Shown: positions 46,374 through 54,460 of the stretch, piece by piece
How positions within the stretch are numbered: position 1 is the stretch's first letter
Layout of the letters: each line of letters begins with the position of its first letter
DNA from: Gemmatimonadetes bacterium SCN 70-22
Lineage (GTDB): Bacteria; Gemmatimonadota; Gemmatimonadetes; Gemmatimonadales; Gemmatimonadaceae
DNA length: 64,000 nt
Direction of reading: 5' to 3'
NCBI GenBank assembly: GCA_001724275.1
Contig: MEDZ01000006.1
Location: 80,066-144,065 of the forward strand
Position numbers and translations under genes: made by a program
Notes under the pieces: generated by a model
The model's input: the letters and a program-made list of their open reading frames with translations, nothing else
What the model was told of the DNA's origin: nothing
The model's database searches: none

Positions 46374-47804
46374 TCAGGCCGTCACGAGCGCCGAGCGCGT
46401 GAGGTACGCGATCACGTCCGCTGCACGGTACGAGTCACGCCCCTGCAGGAAACGCTTCAGGTACTTGACGTCGTCGCCGCTGGTCACGATGGGCGGCTCC
46501 ACGTAGCCGTCGCGCTCCTGCCCCATGCCGATGCTCGACATGAGGGCATTGCACAGGCACTGCCGCCCCTCGGTGTCCTCGAGTGCGCCTCCCTTCTTGA
46601 CGTACTGGTCCACCGGCTCGGCGGCGCAGCGGTAGGTGATGCCGCCGTCGGGATTGTGCACCGCCGAGCGCAGGTAGCCGAGGTCGCAGACGCGGGTGCG
46701 CGGCTGGTGCAGCACCGGGAGGCCGTCGACCTGCGCCACCTTGAACGGATAGCCGGTGGGCGAGGCGCGCACCTCGGTGCGAACGCTCACCCGGTCTTCC
46801 GCCGCCGCGGTGACGATCGTGCGCTTCACGTCCGTGGAGAAGCCCGCTTCCTCGCTGTAGGCAAAGAGCGTCCCCACCTGGATCCCGTGGGCGCCGACGG
46901 ACAGCGCGTGATCGAGCCCTTCGGGCGAGCCGGCGCCGCCGGCCAGCCAGAACGGGAGGCCGATCTCGCGCATCGCCCCCATGTCGACCTCGTCGCGCTC
47001 GCCGTAGATCGGCTCGCCCGATTCCGACAGGCGCAACGCGCCGCGCGGCGGGGCGTTGTGCCCGCCAGCGGTCGGCCCCTCGACCACGAAGCCGTCCACG
47101 CGACCGTTCGACTTCCGGGCCAGCGTGTGCGCCAGCGAGGCCGCCGAGACGATGGGGAAGAAGAGCGGGCGATCGAGCGACTGGCCCGCGGTCGGGTTGT
47201 GCTTGCGCGGGTCGAAGGTGAGGTACTCCGCCTGCCCGGCCGGGAGTCCCTCGACGTCGAACTTCATGGTCGCCACCTCGTGGTGCGCCATGTTGTCGAG
47301 CGCCGCGGGAATCTCGCGCGGGATCCCCGCGCCCATCAGGACGACGTTCACCCCGGCGAGCATCGCGCCGTAGAGCGTGGGGAGGTTGGGCATCTGGACC
47401 TTGGTGAGGAGGTTGATCCCCACCATCCCGTCGTGCCCCTCCTTGGCCAGCGTGACCTCGACGAACGAGGCCAGCATCGTGATCTGCTGGCGCAGTGGGC
47501 TCATCGTCTGGCGGTACATCGGGAGCATCCGGTACGCCTCCCCCGGTGCGCGCCCCTCGGGCTTGAAGAACCGACGCATCACGTACGCGGTGACGTCGGG
47601 GATCGGGAACTTCTCCATGGCCCGGCGCACGCTGCCGCACAGGTCACCGTCCTGAAGACGCCGGACGAGGACACTGTCGATGGCCGTGCCCGACACCACG
47701 CCGAGCTGCCCCGCCGAGGCGACGGCTCGGGCCAGGCGCCAGCTCGAGACGGCAATCCCCATCCCACCCTGGATGACCTGCGGCAAACGCGATGGATCGA
47801 TCAT
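46374..47804 (-). CDS. Nitronate monooxygenase (2-nitropropane dioxygenase) family flavoprotein
   Basis: 476 residues from the ATG at 47804; an in-frame GTG at 47835-47837 would add 11. TIM-barrel FMN enzyme: PQVIQGGMGIAVSSWRLARAVA at the N-terminus, GINLL, VVEGPTAGGHN (the family H-containing block), FWLAGGAGSPEGLDHALSVGAHGIQVGTLFA phosphate loop. It has a longer C-terminal part than the usual 320-370-residue enzymes, with a Cys-containing segment GRQCLCNALMSS, like a subgroup often annotated as nitronate monooxygenase. It oxidises alkyl nitronates or acts as an FMN-dependent enoyl reductase; substrate unproven. Confidence 0.87.
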   Translation of the reverse strand: MIDPSRLPQVIQGGMGIAVSSWRLARAVASAGQLGVVSGTAIDSVLVRRLQDGDLCGSVRRAMEKFPIPDVTAYVMRRFFKPEGRAPGEAYRMLPMYRQTMSPLRQQITMLASFVEVTLAKEGHDGMVGINLLTKVQMPNLPTLYGAMLAGVNVVLMGAGIPREIPAALDNMAHHEVATMKFDVEGLPAGQAEYLTFDPRKHNPTAGQSLDRPLFFPIVSAASLAHTLARKSNGRVDGFVVEGPTAGGHNAPPRGALRLSESGEPIYGERDEVDMGAMREIGLPFWLAGGAGSPEGLDHALSVGAHGIQVGTLFAYSEEAGFSTDVKRTIVTAAAEDRVSVRTEVRASPTGYPFKVAQVDGLPVLHQPRTRVCDLGYLRSAVHNPDGGITYRCAAEPVDQYVKKGGALEDTEGRQCLCNALMSSIGMGQERDGYVEPPIVTSGDDVKYLKRFLQGRDSYRAADVIAYLTRSALVTA

Positions 47805-48237
47805 GTCAGACGACAAGGTTGTGAGTTGCGGGGACACGCCCCGCGCGCCGGGAACGGAGTGTTACGCTCACCTCGTCCCGGATGCTGCCCGGCGGGAGCA
47901 CTCGCGTGCGCCCGGGCCATGAATCACGATACGGTCGGTCGGAGATGCTCACAATTCTATAAATGGCCAAACGGGAGGGGGACGGCAAGTTCGACTTATC
48001 GTTCGGTTAGGCAAGTGCGCCACCGAGGCGGCGTTCCCGCTTGCGCACCGCGTGAACGCCCTGCGGAGGGAGCTCGGATCAGGGAGGGCAGGGCGCGCCC
48101 GGCCCGCATTGGATTAGCCGACCCTCACCATACGGCCAGCACCACCCGCCCGAGATAGGACGATTGCGACCGATTGATCGCCACCCGGCGGTCGTCGCAT
48201 CCCCGAAACCTCCGCCTGAACGAGAGAAGACGAGAAT
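47805..48237. other. Gene-free gap of about 430 bp with lower GC
   Basis: No supportable ORF. It holds the candidate promoter at 47926-47954, an AT-rich TTCTATAAAT at 47955-47964, a GGTTAGGC variant of the common heptamer at 48005, and, at the right end, the AGAAGACGA arm of a hairpin (48225-48245) that leads into the CGTCTTCT array. It may contain a decayed gene or small RNA; I cannot show either. Confidence 0.4.
47926..47954 (-). promoter_or_regulatory. Candidate sigma70-type promoter for the nitronate monooxygenase gene
   Basis: On the minus strand TTGTGA (47954-47949) is followed after 17 bp by TATCGT (47931-47926), about 120 bp upstream of the ATG. Each hexamer matches consensus at four of six bases. 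Pattern only. Confidence 0.3.
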
Positions 48238-48277
48238 CGTCTTCTCGTCTTCTCGTCTTCTCGTCTTCTCGTCTTCT
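48238..48277 (-). repeat. CGTCTTCT x5 tandem array, 1 bp from a stop codon
   Basis: Five exact 8-bp units 48238-48277; the TAG of the M20 gene is at 48279-48281. AGAAGACGA (48225-48233) and TCGTCTTCT (48237-48245) form a 9-bp hairpin at the far end of the array. Confidence 0.92.
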
Positions 48278-48278
48278 C

Positions 48279-49901
48279 CTACTGCGCGATCGGCTTCACC
48301 GTCGGATACTTGATTCCGAGCTGCTCCAGGTAGCTCGAGTGCTTGCTGGGGTCGTAGTAGTAGGGCTTCATCAACGGCCGGTACTTGGCCATGATCTCCT
48401 CGTTCAGCCAGGTCGGCGGGCCGTCGTTGGGGCCGAGGAACGACTTGTACTTGGTGGTCTTGGTCTGGACGTTGTTGAAGTAGTCCCAGGCGTCGGCCAC
48501 CAGCTTGGGGGTCAGCAGGATGTCGAGCAGGGTGAGCGCCTGCACCTTGGCTCCGGCGACGCCGCCCTTGTGGGCGATCGGCGTGGCCATCGAGATGCCG
48601 TTGGCCCAGTTGTGCCCGGGGAGTCCCGGGATGTTCGACGGGTAGCGCAGCGTGACGGTCGGGACGTTCCACGACACGTCGCCGATGTCGTCGGAGCCGC
48701 CGCCTAACGAGCGCGACATGTCTACCGGCCCGCCGAGCGAGTCGACCTGCGTCTCGAGTCCCTGCTGGCGCGAGCCGAGCTCCTTCTGGATCGCCTTGGC
48801 GAGGGCGAGGTCGTTCTCGTCCCACCTGGGCAGGCCGACCCGCTTGATGTTGTCGTAGGTCGCCTGCGCGATCGCCTTGTTGAAGTGCCCGCTCCACGCC
48901 GAGCCGAGGATCATGACCGTGTCGAGCTTCGTGTCGGTCATCATCGCCGCCCCCTGGGCGATGCGCTTGGCGGCCTCGAAGTTGGCCTGCACGCGATCGT
49001 AGTCGCGCTCGCGGATGTAGAACCAGATGGAGGCGGTTTGCGGGACCACGTTGGGCTGGTCGCCGCCGTCCACGATCACGTAGTGCGAGCGCTGGGCCGG
49101 TTCGAGGTGCTCGCGCTTGAACTCCCACCCCTGGCCCATCAGCATGACCGCGTCGAGCGCCGACTTGCCGCGCCACGGGGCCCCGGCCGAGTGCGCCGTC
49201 TGCCCCTTGAAGCGGAAGAGCGCCGTGACGATCGCGTTCGAGCCCGACTGCCCCCACGAGACGCCGAGGTTGTTCCCGACGTGGGTGAACAAGGCGACGT
49301 CGACGTCCTTGAAGACGCCGGCGCGCACGAGGTGGGCCTTGCCCGCCACCTGCTCCTCGGCGACGCCGGGCCAGATCTTGAGCGTCCCCGGGATCTTCTC
49401 GCGCTCCATGATCTCCTTGACCACCAGGGCGGCGGCGATGTTCACCGCCTGGCCGGAGTTGTGCCCCTCACCGTGTCCCGGGGCGCCGGGGACGAGCGGC
49501 TCGAAGAAGCCGAAGGCCGGCTTCTGGTTGGACTGCGGAATCCCGTCGATGTCCGAGCCTAACGCGATGACCGGTTTCCCCGACCCCCAGGTCGCCACGA
49601 AGGCCGTCGGCATCCCGGCCACGCCGCGTTCCACCGTGAAGCCGTTCGCCTCGAGGAGCCCCGTGAGGTACTTCGAGGTCTCGAACTCCTGCATCCCGAG
49701 TTCGCCGAACGAGAAGACCTGGTCGATGATCTCCTGCACGAGCTTGGCCCGGGCGTCGATCTTCGTGAGCGCCTCGGCCTTGAGCTTCTCGAGGCGCGGG
49801 TCGGGCCGGGGGGCCTTCTGGGCGGGGAGGGCGGCAGGGGCACTGACGAGTGCGGTCAGCACGAAGGCGGACGGCACGACGGCGGACAGCCAGCGGCGCA
49901 T
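48279..49901 (-). CDS. Secreted M20 family amidohydrolase (copy 1)
   Basis: 540 residues, ATG start, signal peptide about 1-27 (ends ALPAQ). AbgB-like M20D peptidase: VIALGSDIDGIPQ (metal Asp region), GHGEGHNSGQAVNIAAALVV, GVAEEQVAGKAHLVRAGVF (catalytic Glu), ALFTHVGNNLGVSWG, dimerisation-domain GQTAHSAGAPWRGKSALDAVMLM and the C-terminal metal-ligand region PGHNWANGISMATPIAHKG. It hydrolyses an N-acyl or peptide amide bond with a dinuclear metal centre; the related AbgB acts on p-aminobenzoyl-glutamate. Roughly three quarters identical by eye to the neighbour at 50130, so a tandem duplication. Confidence 0.88.
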   Translation of the reverse strand: MRRWLSAVVPSAFVLTALVSAPAALPAQKAPRPDPRLEKLKAEALTKIDARAKLVQEIIDQVFSFGELGMQEFETSKYLTGLLEANGFTVERGVAGMPTAFVATWGSGKPVIALGSDIDGIPQSNQKPAFGFFEPLVPGAPGHGEGHNSGQAVNIAAALVVKEIMEREKIPGTLKIWPGVAEEQVAGKAHLVRAGVFKDVDVALFTHVGNNLGVSWGQSGSNAIVTALFRFKGQTAHSAGAPWRGKSALDAVMLMGQGWEFKREHLEPAQRSHYVIVDGGDQPNVVPQTASIWFYIRERDYDRVQANFEAAKRIAQGAAMMTDTKLDTVMILGSAWSGHFNKAIAQATYDNIKRVGLPRWDENDLALAKAIQKELGSRQQGLETQVDSLGGPVDMSRSLGGGSDDIGDVSWNVPTVTLRYPSNIPGLPGHNWANGISMATPIAHKGGVAGAKVQALTLLDILLTPKLVADAWDYFNNVQTKTTKYKSFLGPNDGPPTWLNEEIMAKYRPLMKPYYYDPSKHSSYLEQLGIKYPTVKPIAQ

Positions 49902-50091
49902 GGGGGGAGGGAGTTGGGGGTGGTGAGGAGCGTCGTTCTCTTGTCGTTACGCCGAGCGGCGGACGCGTGTTGGGAGGACGTCCGCCGGGGCGACTGGCGC
50001 GCGCAAGGGGGGCGGGAAGGGGAGCGGAGCGGGGACACGAGCGGGGACCGAGATGGCGCGCGGCCCGATGCGCTCCCACCGTCGTCCCCCT

Positions 50092-50123
50092 CGTCTTCTC
50101 GTCTCCTCGTCTTCTCGTCTTCT
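50092..50123 (-). repeat. CGTCTTCT x4 tandem array, 6 bp from a stop codon
   Basis: Units at 50092, 50100 (CGTCTCCT), 50108 and 50116, next to the TAG (50130-50132) of the second M20 gene. Same unit and placement as at 48238. Confidence 0.9.
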
Positions 50124-50129
50124 CCCGTT

Positions 50130-51767
50130 CTATTGGATCGCCGGCTTCAACGTCGGATACGTGATCCCCAGCTGCTCCAGGTACGTCCCGTACCTGGCCG
50201 GGTCGTAGTAGTACTTCCGCATGAGCGGCCGCCACCGCGCCATGATCTCCTCGTTGAGGAAGGTCGGCGGTCCGTCGTTAGGGCCGAGGAACGACTGGTA
50301 CTTCCGGTCCTTCGTCTGGACGGTGTTGAAGTACGTCCAGGCGTCGGCGACGATCTTCGGCGTCAGCAGCAGGTCGAGCATCGTGAGCGCCTGCACCTTG
50401 GCACCCGCCACCGCGCCCTTGTGCGCGATGGGCGTCGCCATGGCGATGGCGTCGGCCCAGTTGTGTCCCGGCGTCCCGGGAATGTTGGACGGATAGGACA
50501 GTGTGATGGTCGGGACGTTCCACGAGATGTCGCCGATGTCGTCCGAGCCGCCATACACGACGTTGTCGGGCGGCGGGCCGGAGAGGCTGTCGATCCTGGT
50601 CGCCAGCCCGCTGTCGGGCGCCCCCATCTCCTTCTGCAGCGACCGGGCGAGGAGCTGGTCCTTCTCGTCCCACTTCGGGAGCCCCACGCGCTTGATGTTG
50701 GCGAATGCGGCCTCGGCCACGGCCTTGTTGAAGTGCACGTCCCACGCCGAGCCGACCACCTGGATCGTGTCGAGCCTGGTGTCGGTCATCATCGCGGCGC
50801 CCTGCGCGATGCGCTTGGCCGCCTCGAAGTTGCGCACCACGCGTTCGTGATCGCGCTCGCGGATGTAGAACCAGATGCTCGCGGTCTGCGGGACGACGTT
50901 GGGTTGGTCGCCGCCGTCGCGGATGATGTAGTGCGAGCGTTGCTGCGGCTCGAGGTGCTCGCGCTTGTACTCCCATCCCTGTCCCATCAGCATGGCGGCG
51001 TCGAGCGCCGACTTCCCGCGCCACGGCGCGCCGGCGGAGTGCGCGGTCTGCCCGCGGAACTTGAAGATGGCCGAGATCATGGCCAGCGAGCCGGAGCGCC
51101 CCCAGGCGACCGACAGGTCGGAGCCGACGTGCGTGAACAGCGTGACGTCGACGTCCTTGAAGACGCCCGCCCGCACCAGGTGCGCCTTCCCCGCCAGCTG
51201 CTCCTCGGCGACGCCGGGCCACAGGACCAGGGTGCCCGGGAGCTTCTCCCGCTCCATGATCTCCTTCACCACGAGCGCCGCCGCGATGTTCACCGCCTGC
51301 CCGGAGTTGTGCCCCTCGCCGTGCCCGGGGGCCATGGCGACGATGGGATCGCGATAGGCGAAGGCCGGCTTCTGGTTGGCCTGGGGAATGCCGTCGATGT
51401 CCGAACCTAACGAGATGACGGGCTTGCCCGACCCCCACCGCGCCACCCACGCCGTCGGCATCCCCGCCGTCCCCCGTTCGACGGCGAAACCGGCCTGCTC
51501 CAGGATCCCCGTCAGGTACTTCGACGTCTCGAACTCCTGCATTCCCAGCTCGCCGAACGAGAAGACCTGGTCGATGATCTGCTGGACGAGCGTGGCACGC
51601 GCATCGACCTTGGTGAGCGCCTCGGCCTTGAGCTTCTCCAGCCGCGGGTCGGGACGTGCGCCCCGGGTGCCCTGTGCCTCGGCGGACGTGGTGGCGGCGG
51701 CGATGGCCGCCACGGCGAGGGCGGCGACGGTCGCCATGGCGAGGACGAATCGGAATGCGCGGGGCAT
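50130..51767 (-). CDS. Secreted M20 family amidohydrolase (copy 2)
   Basis: 545 residues from the ATG at 51767; the reading to 51845 adds no signal-like sequence. Signal peptide about 1-33. The same motifs as copy 1 are present: VISLGSDIDGIPQ, GHGEGHNSGQAVN, GVAEEQLAGKAHLVRAGVF, HSAGAPWRGKSALDAAMLM, PGHNWADAIAMATPIAHKG. Differences concentrate in the N-terminal signal and in the VDSLGG/IDSLSG loop near residue 390, which may alter specificity. Both genes run toward the left, 228 bp apart, each followed by a CGTCTTCT array. Confidence 0.88.
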   Translation of the reverse strand: MPRAFRFVLAMATVAALAVAAIAAATTSAEAQGTRGARPDPRLEKLKAEALTKVDARATLVQQIIDQVFSFGELGMQEFETSKYLTGILEQAGFAVERGTAGMPTAWVARWGSGKPVISLGSDIDGIPQANQKPAFAYRDPIVAMAPGHGEGHNSGQAVNIAAALVVKEIMEREKLPGTLVLWPGVAEEQLAGKAHLVRAGVFKDVDVTLFTHVGSDLSVAWGRSGSLAMISAIFKFRGQTAHSAGAPWRGKSALDAAMLMGQGWEYKREHLEPQQRSHYIIRDGGDQPNVVPQTASIWFYIRERDHERVVRNFEAAKRIAQGAAMMTDTRLDTIQVVGSAWDVHFNKAVAEAAFANIKRVGLPKWDEKDQLLARSLQKEMGAPDSGLATRIDSLSGPPPDNVVYGGSDDIGDISWNVPTITLSYPSNIPGTPGHNWADAIAMATPIAHKGAVAGAKVQALTMLDLLLTPKIVADAWTYFNTVQTKDRKYQSFLGPNDGPPTFLNEEIMARWRPLMRKYYYDPARYGTYLEQLGITYPTLKPAIQ

Positions 51768-51848
51768 GCAGGTGCTCCGGGGGGTGGGGAGGTCGACGTC
51801 GGATCGCCGCAACGTTGCGCCCTCGCCCCCCGCGCCGGCAAGCACCGG

Positions 51849-52280
51849 CTACTGTTCGGCTATCACCTTGGCCCCCCACGGGCAGTAGCTCTTGACCGTG
51901 TTCAGCCAGTAAGGGAGATCGCCCTGCACGTCGCTCGGGCGCCCGTCGCAGACCTCGATCGCCGCGTCGACCACGGCGACGGTCGCGGGATCCAGGTGCC
52001 AACCGTACCCGGTGTTGAAGCCACCATTGCCGCTGGCGAGTTGGCCGATGATCACCCCTTCCGTCCCCGCCTGCATGCGTCCCCGCATGGCGGCAACGGC
52101 AGCGGCATTGCTGACCCGGACCTTGAACGTCTCGTTCACCACCTGGACGGTGAACAGCGCCTCCTGATCGTTTCCGGGGGAGGTGGTGTCGTCGCCGCAG
52201 GCGGCGAGCAGCGAGGCGGCGCCGATGGAGAGGGCCACGAAGGCGCGTCGCGAGCGGGGCGTGATTCGAAGATCCGGCAT
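51849..52280 (-). CDS. Lipoprotein with BP74-like domain
   Basis: 143 residues from the ATG at 52280 (another ATG lies 11 codons upstream, and the frame is open much further). Lipobox SLLAAC, then DDTTSPGND linker. The domain ALFTVQVVNETFKVRVSN ... GYGWHLDPATVAVVDAAIEVCDGRPSDVQGDLPYWLNTVKSYCPWGAKVIAEQ resembles the small domain of Dictyostelium BP74/CAD-type calcium-binding proteins that also occurs in bacterial secreted proteins; two Cys (in VCDG and YCPW) probably form a disulfide. Recognised from memory, moderate certainty. Function unknown; ends 81 bp from the M20 copy 2 start. Confidence 0.68.
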   Translation of the reverse strand: MPDLRITPRSRRAFVALSIGAASLLAACGDDTTSPGNDQEALFTVQVVNETFKVRVSNAAAVAAMRGRMQAGTEGVIIGQLASGNGGFNTGYGWHLDPATVAVVDAAIEVCDGRPSDVQGDLPYWLNTVKSYCPWGAKVIAEQ

Positions 52281-52487
52281 CGTCCTGAAGGGGTTGCTGT
52301 ATGGATGCAGCATCGGCCGTGTGCGCGATGCGTGGGAACAAGACGCCCGGCCCCCTCCGTGTCCCTGACGCCCCTCGCCACGACCTCCCCCGGCGCCTCT
52401 CCCGAGATCGGTTGCGCGCGGCCAGCCCCCCCGGCGACATTCCTCCCTCGCCATCTTTGTACGTCCTTCACTCGAGACTCTCGTCGA

Positions 52488-53063
52488 ATGAGCCCCTTTC
52501 GTACCCTCGCCCCGGTGATCGCCATCTCGCTCGCCGCGGCCGCTCCCCTCGCGGCGCAGGGGAACCTTCGAGCCGCGGCCAGCGGGCGCGCGACGACCGT
52601 CGTCACCGTCTCCGCGCCCCGCGTGCAGGGACAGGCCGCGCCGAAGCCGTTCAGGATCAGCATCGATTACGGCGTCCCCCACGCCCGGGGCCGCGCCGTG
52701 GCCGGTGCCCTCGCTCCCGACCTGGGCAAGGTCTGGCGCCTCGGGGCCAACGAGGCGACGACGCTCGTGACCGAGGTGGATCTCGATATCGGCGGCACGA
52801 CGGTGCCGAAGGGGAGCTACACGCTCTTCGCCGAGACGACCAAGGGGGCGTGGAAGCTGATCGTCAGCAAGAAGACCGGGCAGTGGGGAACGGAGTACGA
52901 CCAGTCGATGGACCTGGCCCGCATCCCCCTCACGGAGCGGACGCTCGCGACGCCCATCGAGTCGCTGACCATCTGGCTCATCCCGAGCGGCGAGGGGGCC
53001 AACGGCGAGCTTCGCTTCGCCTGGGGGACGCTCGAGCACTCGGTTGCGTGGTCGGTGAAGTAG
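52488..53063 (+). CDS. DUF2911 family secreted protein
   Basis: 191 residues from the ATG at 52488; a longer frame from 51996 overlaps the divergent lipoprotein. Signal peptide about 1-24 (ends PLAAQ). The domain shows the family hallmarks VWRLGANEATTLVTEVDLDIGGTTVPKGSYTLFAE and WGTEYDQSMDLARIPL, with a final beta-strand ELRFAWGTLEHSVAW. Periplasmic; function unknown. A strong hairpin follows 38 bp after the stop. Confidence 0.88.
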   Translation: MSPFRTLAPVIAISLAAAAPLAAQGNLRAAASGRATTVVTVSAPRVQGQAAPKPFRISIDYGVPHARGRAVAGALAPDLGKVWRLGANEATTLVTEVDLDIGGTTVPKGSYTLFAETTKGAWKLIVSKKTGQWGTEYDQSMDLARIPLTERTLATPIESLTIWLIPSGEGANGELRFAWGTLEHSVAWSVK

Positions 53064-53100
53064 GGGCGAACCGCTCCTCGACATCTTTCCGGCGACCCCA

Positions 53101-53133
53101 GCGGCGCCCCGCGATTCCTTCGCGGGGCGCCGC
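53101..53133 (+). terminator. Perfect 13-bp hairpin after DUF2911 gene
   Basis: GCGGCGCCCCGCG (53101-53113), loop ATTCCTT, CGCGGGGCGCCGC (53121-53133), then GGCGCTTTC. Fully paired; separates DUF2911 from the transaldolase gene. Confidence 0.72.
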
Positions 53134-53200
53134 GGCGCTTTCGGCCCGAACAGCGTCGATTCCCCCCCGTCCCGAGGCTAGATTCCGAAGTTGGTCACCT

Positions 53201-53224
53201 CGTCCTCTCGTCTTCTCGTCTTCT
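53201..53224 (+). repeat. CGTCTTCT x3 array just upstream of a start codon
   Basis: Units CGTCCTCT (53201), CGTCTTCT (53209) and CGTCTTCT (53217), ending 8 bp before the transaldolase ATG, where a ribosome-binding site would be expected. Same unit as the arrays after the M20 genes. Confidence 0.85.
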
Positions 53225-53232
53225 CGTCTATC

Positions 53233-54372
53233 ATGTCCACCCCCCTCCGCGCCCTTCATGCCGCCGGCCAGTCCGTCTGGCTCGACTACATCGACCGCGC
53301 CATGCTGCGAAACGGGGCGCTCGAGCGCCTGATTCGCGACGATGCGCTGATGGGGATGACCTCCAACCCCACGATCTTCGAGAAGGCGCTGGCCGAAGGG
53401 AAGGAGTACGACGAGCAGATCGCCGCGGTCACGGGTGACCTCTCGCCGTGGGAGCTGTTCGAGCTCTTGGAGACGGACGATGTCCGCGCGGCATGCGACC
53501 TCTTTGCCGGCGTCTACCGCGATTCCAACGGGCTCGACGGCTACGTCTCGATCGAAGTCTCGCCGGGGGTGGCCAACGACGCACAGGCGACGGTGGAGGA
53601 GGCGCAACGCCTGTGGGCCACGGTGGGGCGGCCGAACGTGATGGTGAAGGTTCCGGGCACCGTGCACGGGGCGATGGCTGCGCGCCGCCTGATGGCCGAC
53701 GGGATCAACGTCAACTTCACCCTCCTCTTCGCGATCGACGCGCACGCGCGGGTCATCGACGCCTACCTCGGCGGTCTCGAGGATCGCCATGCTGCGGGAC
53801 ACGCCATCGACCACGTCGCTTCGGTCGCGTCGTTCTTCGTCAGCCGGGTGGACACCGAGGTCGACAAGCGCCTGAACGCGATCGCCGCCAGCGCCCCGGA
53901 GGCGCTGCGCGACGGGATCCTCGCCCTGCGCGGCCGCGCCGCGGTCGCCAACGCGAGGCTCGCGTATCGCCTCTTCACCCAGAAGTTCGCCGGCGAGCGC
54001 TGGGAGCGCCTGCGCGCGGCGGGGGCGCGGGTGCAGCGCCCGCTCTGGGCCAGCACCAGTTCGAAGAACCCCGCCTACCGCGACGTGCTGTACGTGGAGG
54101 CGCTCATCGGTCCCGACACGATCAACACGATGCCGCCCGTCACGATGGAGGCGTTCCGCGACCATGGCGTGACGGCCCGCACCGTCGACGCGGACTGGAC
54201 GGCCGCCGAGCAGCTCTTCCACGACCTGGCGCAGGCCGGCGTGCACCTTCAGGAGGTCACCGACAAGCTCCTGGTCGATGGACTCGCCTCGTTCCAGAAG
54301 TCGTTCGACTCGCTGCTCGAGGGGCTCGAGCGCAAGGCCTCGGCGCTCGGCAAGTCGCTGGTGCGGAGCTGA
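53233..54372 (+). CDS. tal: Transaldolase
   Basis: 379 residues from the ATG at 53233. Matches the longer TalA/Tal subgroup: GQSVWLDYIDRAMLRNG, GMTSNPTIFEKALAEG, VSIEVSPGVANDAQATVEEA, the Schiff-base Lys in NVMVKVPGT, GINVNFTLLFAID, and RPLWASTSSKNPAY. It transfers dihydroxyacetone units between sedoheptulose 7-phosphate and glyceraldehyde 3-phosphate in the non-oxidative pentose phosphate pathway. No purine-rich ribosome-binding site is visible; the pyrimidine array CGTCTTCT occupies that place. First gene of a co-directional run of carbon-metabolism genes. Confidence 0.93.
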   Translation: MSTPLRALHAAGQSVWLDYIDRAMLRNGALERLIRDDALMGMTSNPTIFEKALAEGKEYDEQIAAVTGDLSPWELFELLETDDVRAACDLFAGVYRDSNGLDGYVSIEVSPGVANDAQATVEEAQRLWATVGRPNVMVKVPGTVHGAMAARRLMADGINVNFTLLFAIDAHARVIDAYLGGLEDRHAAGHAIDHVASVASFFVSRVDTEVDKRLNAIAASAPEALRDGILALRGRAAVANARLAYRLFTQKFAGERWERLRAAGARVQRPLWASTSSKNPAYRDVLYVEALIGPDTINTMPPVTMEAFRDHGVTARTVDADWTAAEQLFHDLAQAGVHLQEVTDKLLVDGLASFQKSFDSLLEGLERKASALGKSLVRS

Positions 54373-54460
54373 GGCTCCCCCCGGTCCCCCGCCCGGGTCG
54401 GGACGGGGGGTGCATTTGATCGTTAGTCAAGAAAGTCGCTCCCCTCGTCCATCGGTCGCC

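Noticed and set aside
46356..48158. 600-codon plus-strand frame
   Set aside because: Antisense to nitronate monooxygenase, whose FMN-binding motifs are clear.
48238..53224. CRISPR array
   Set aside because: The CGTCTTCT arrays have no spacers; units are contiguous 8-mers.
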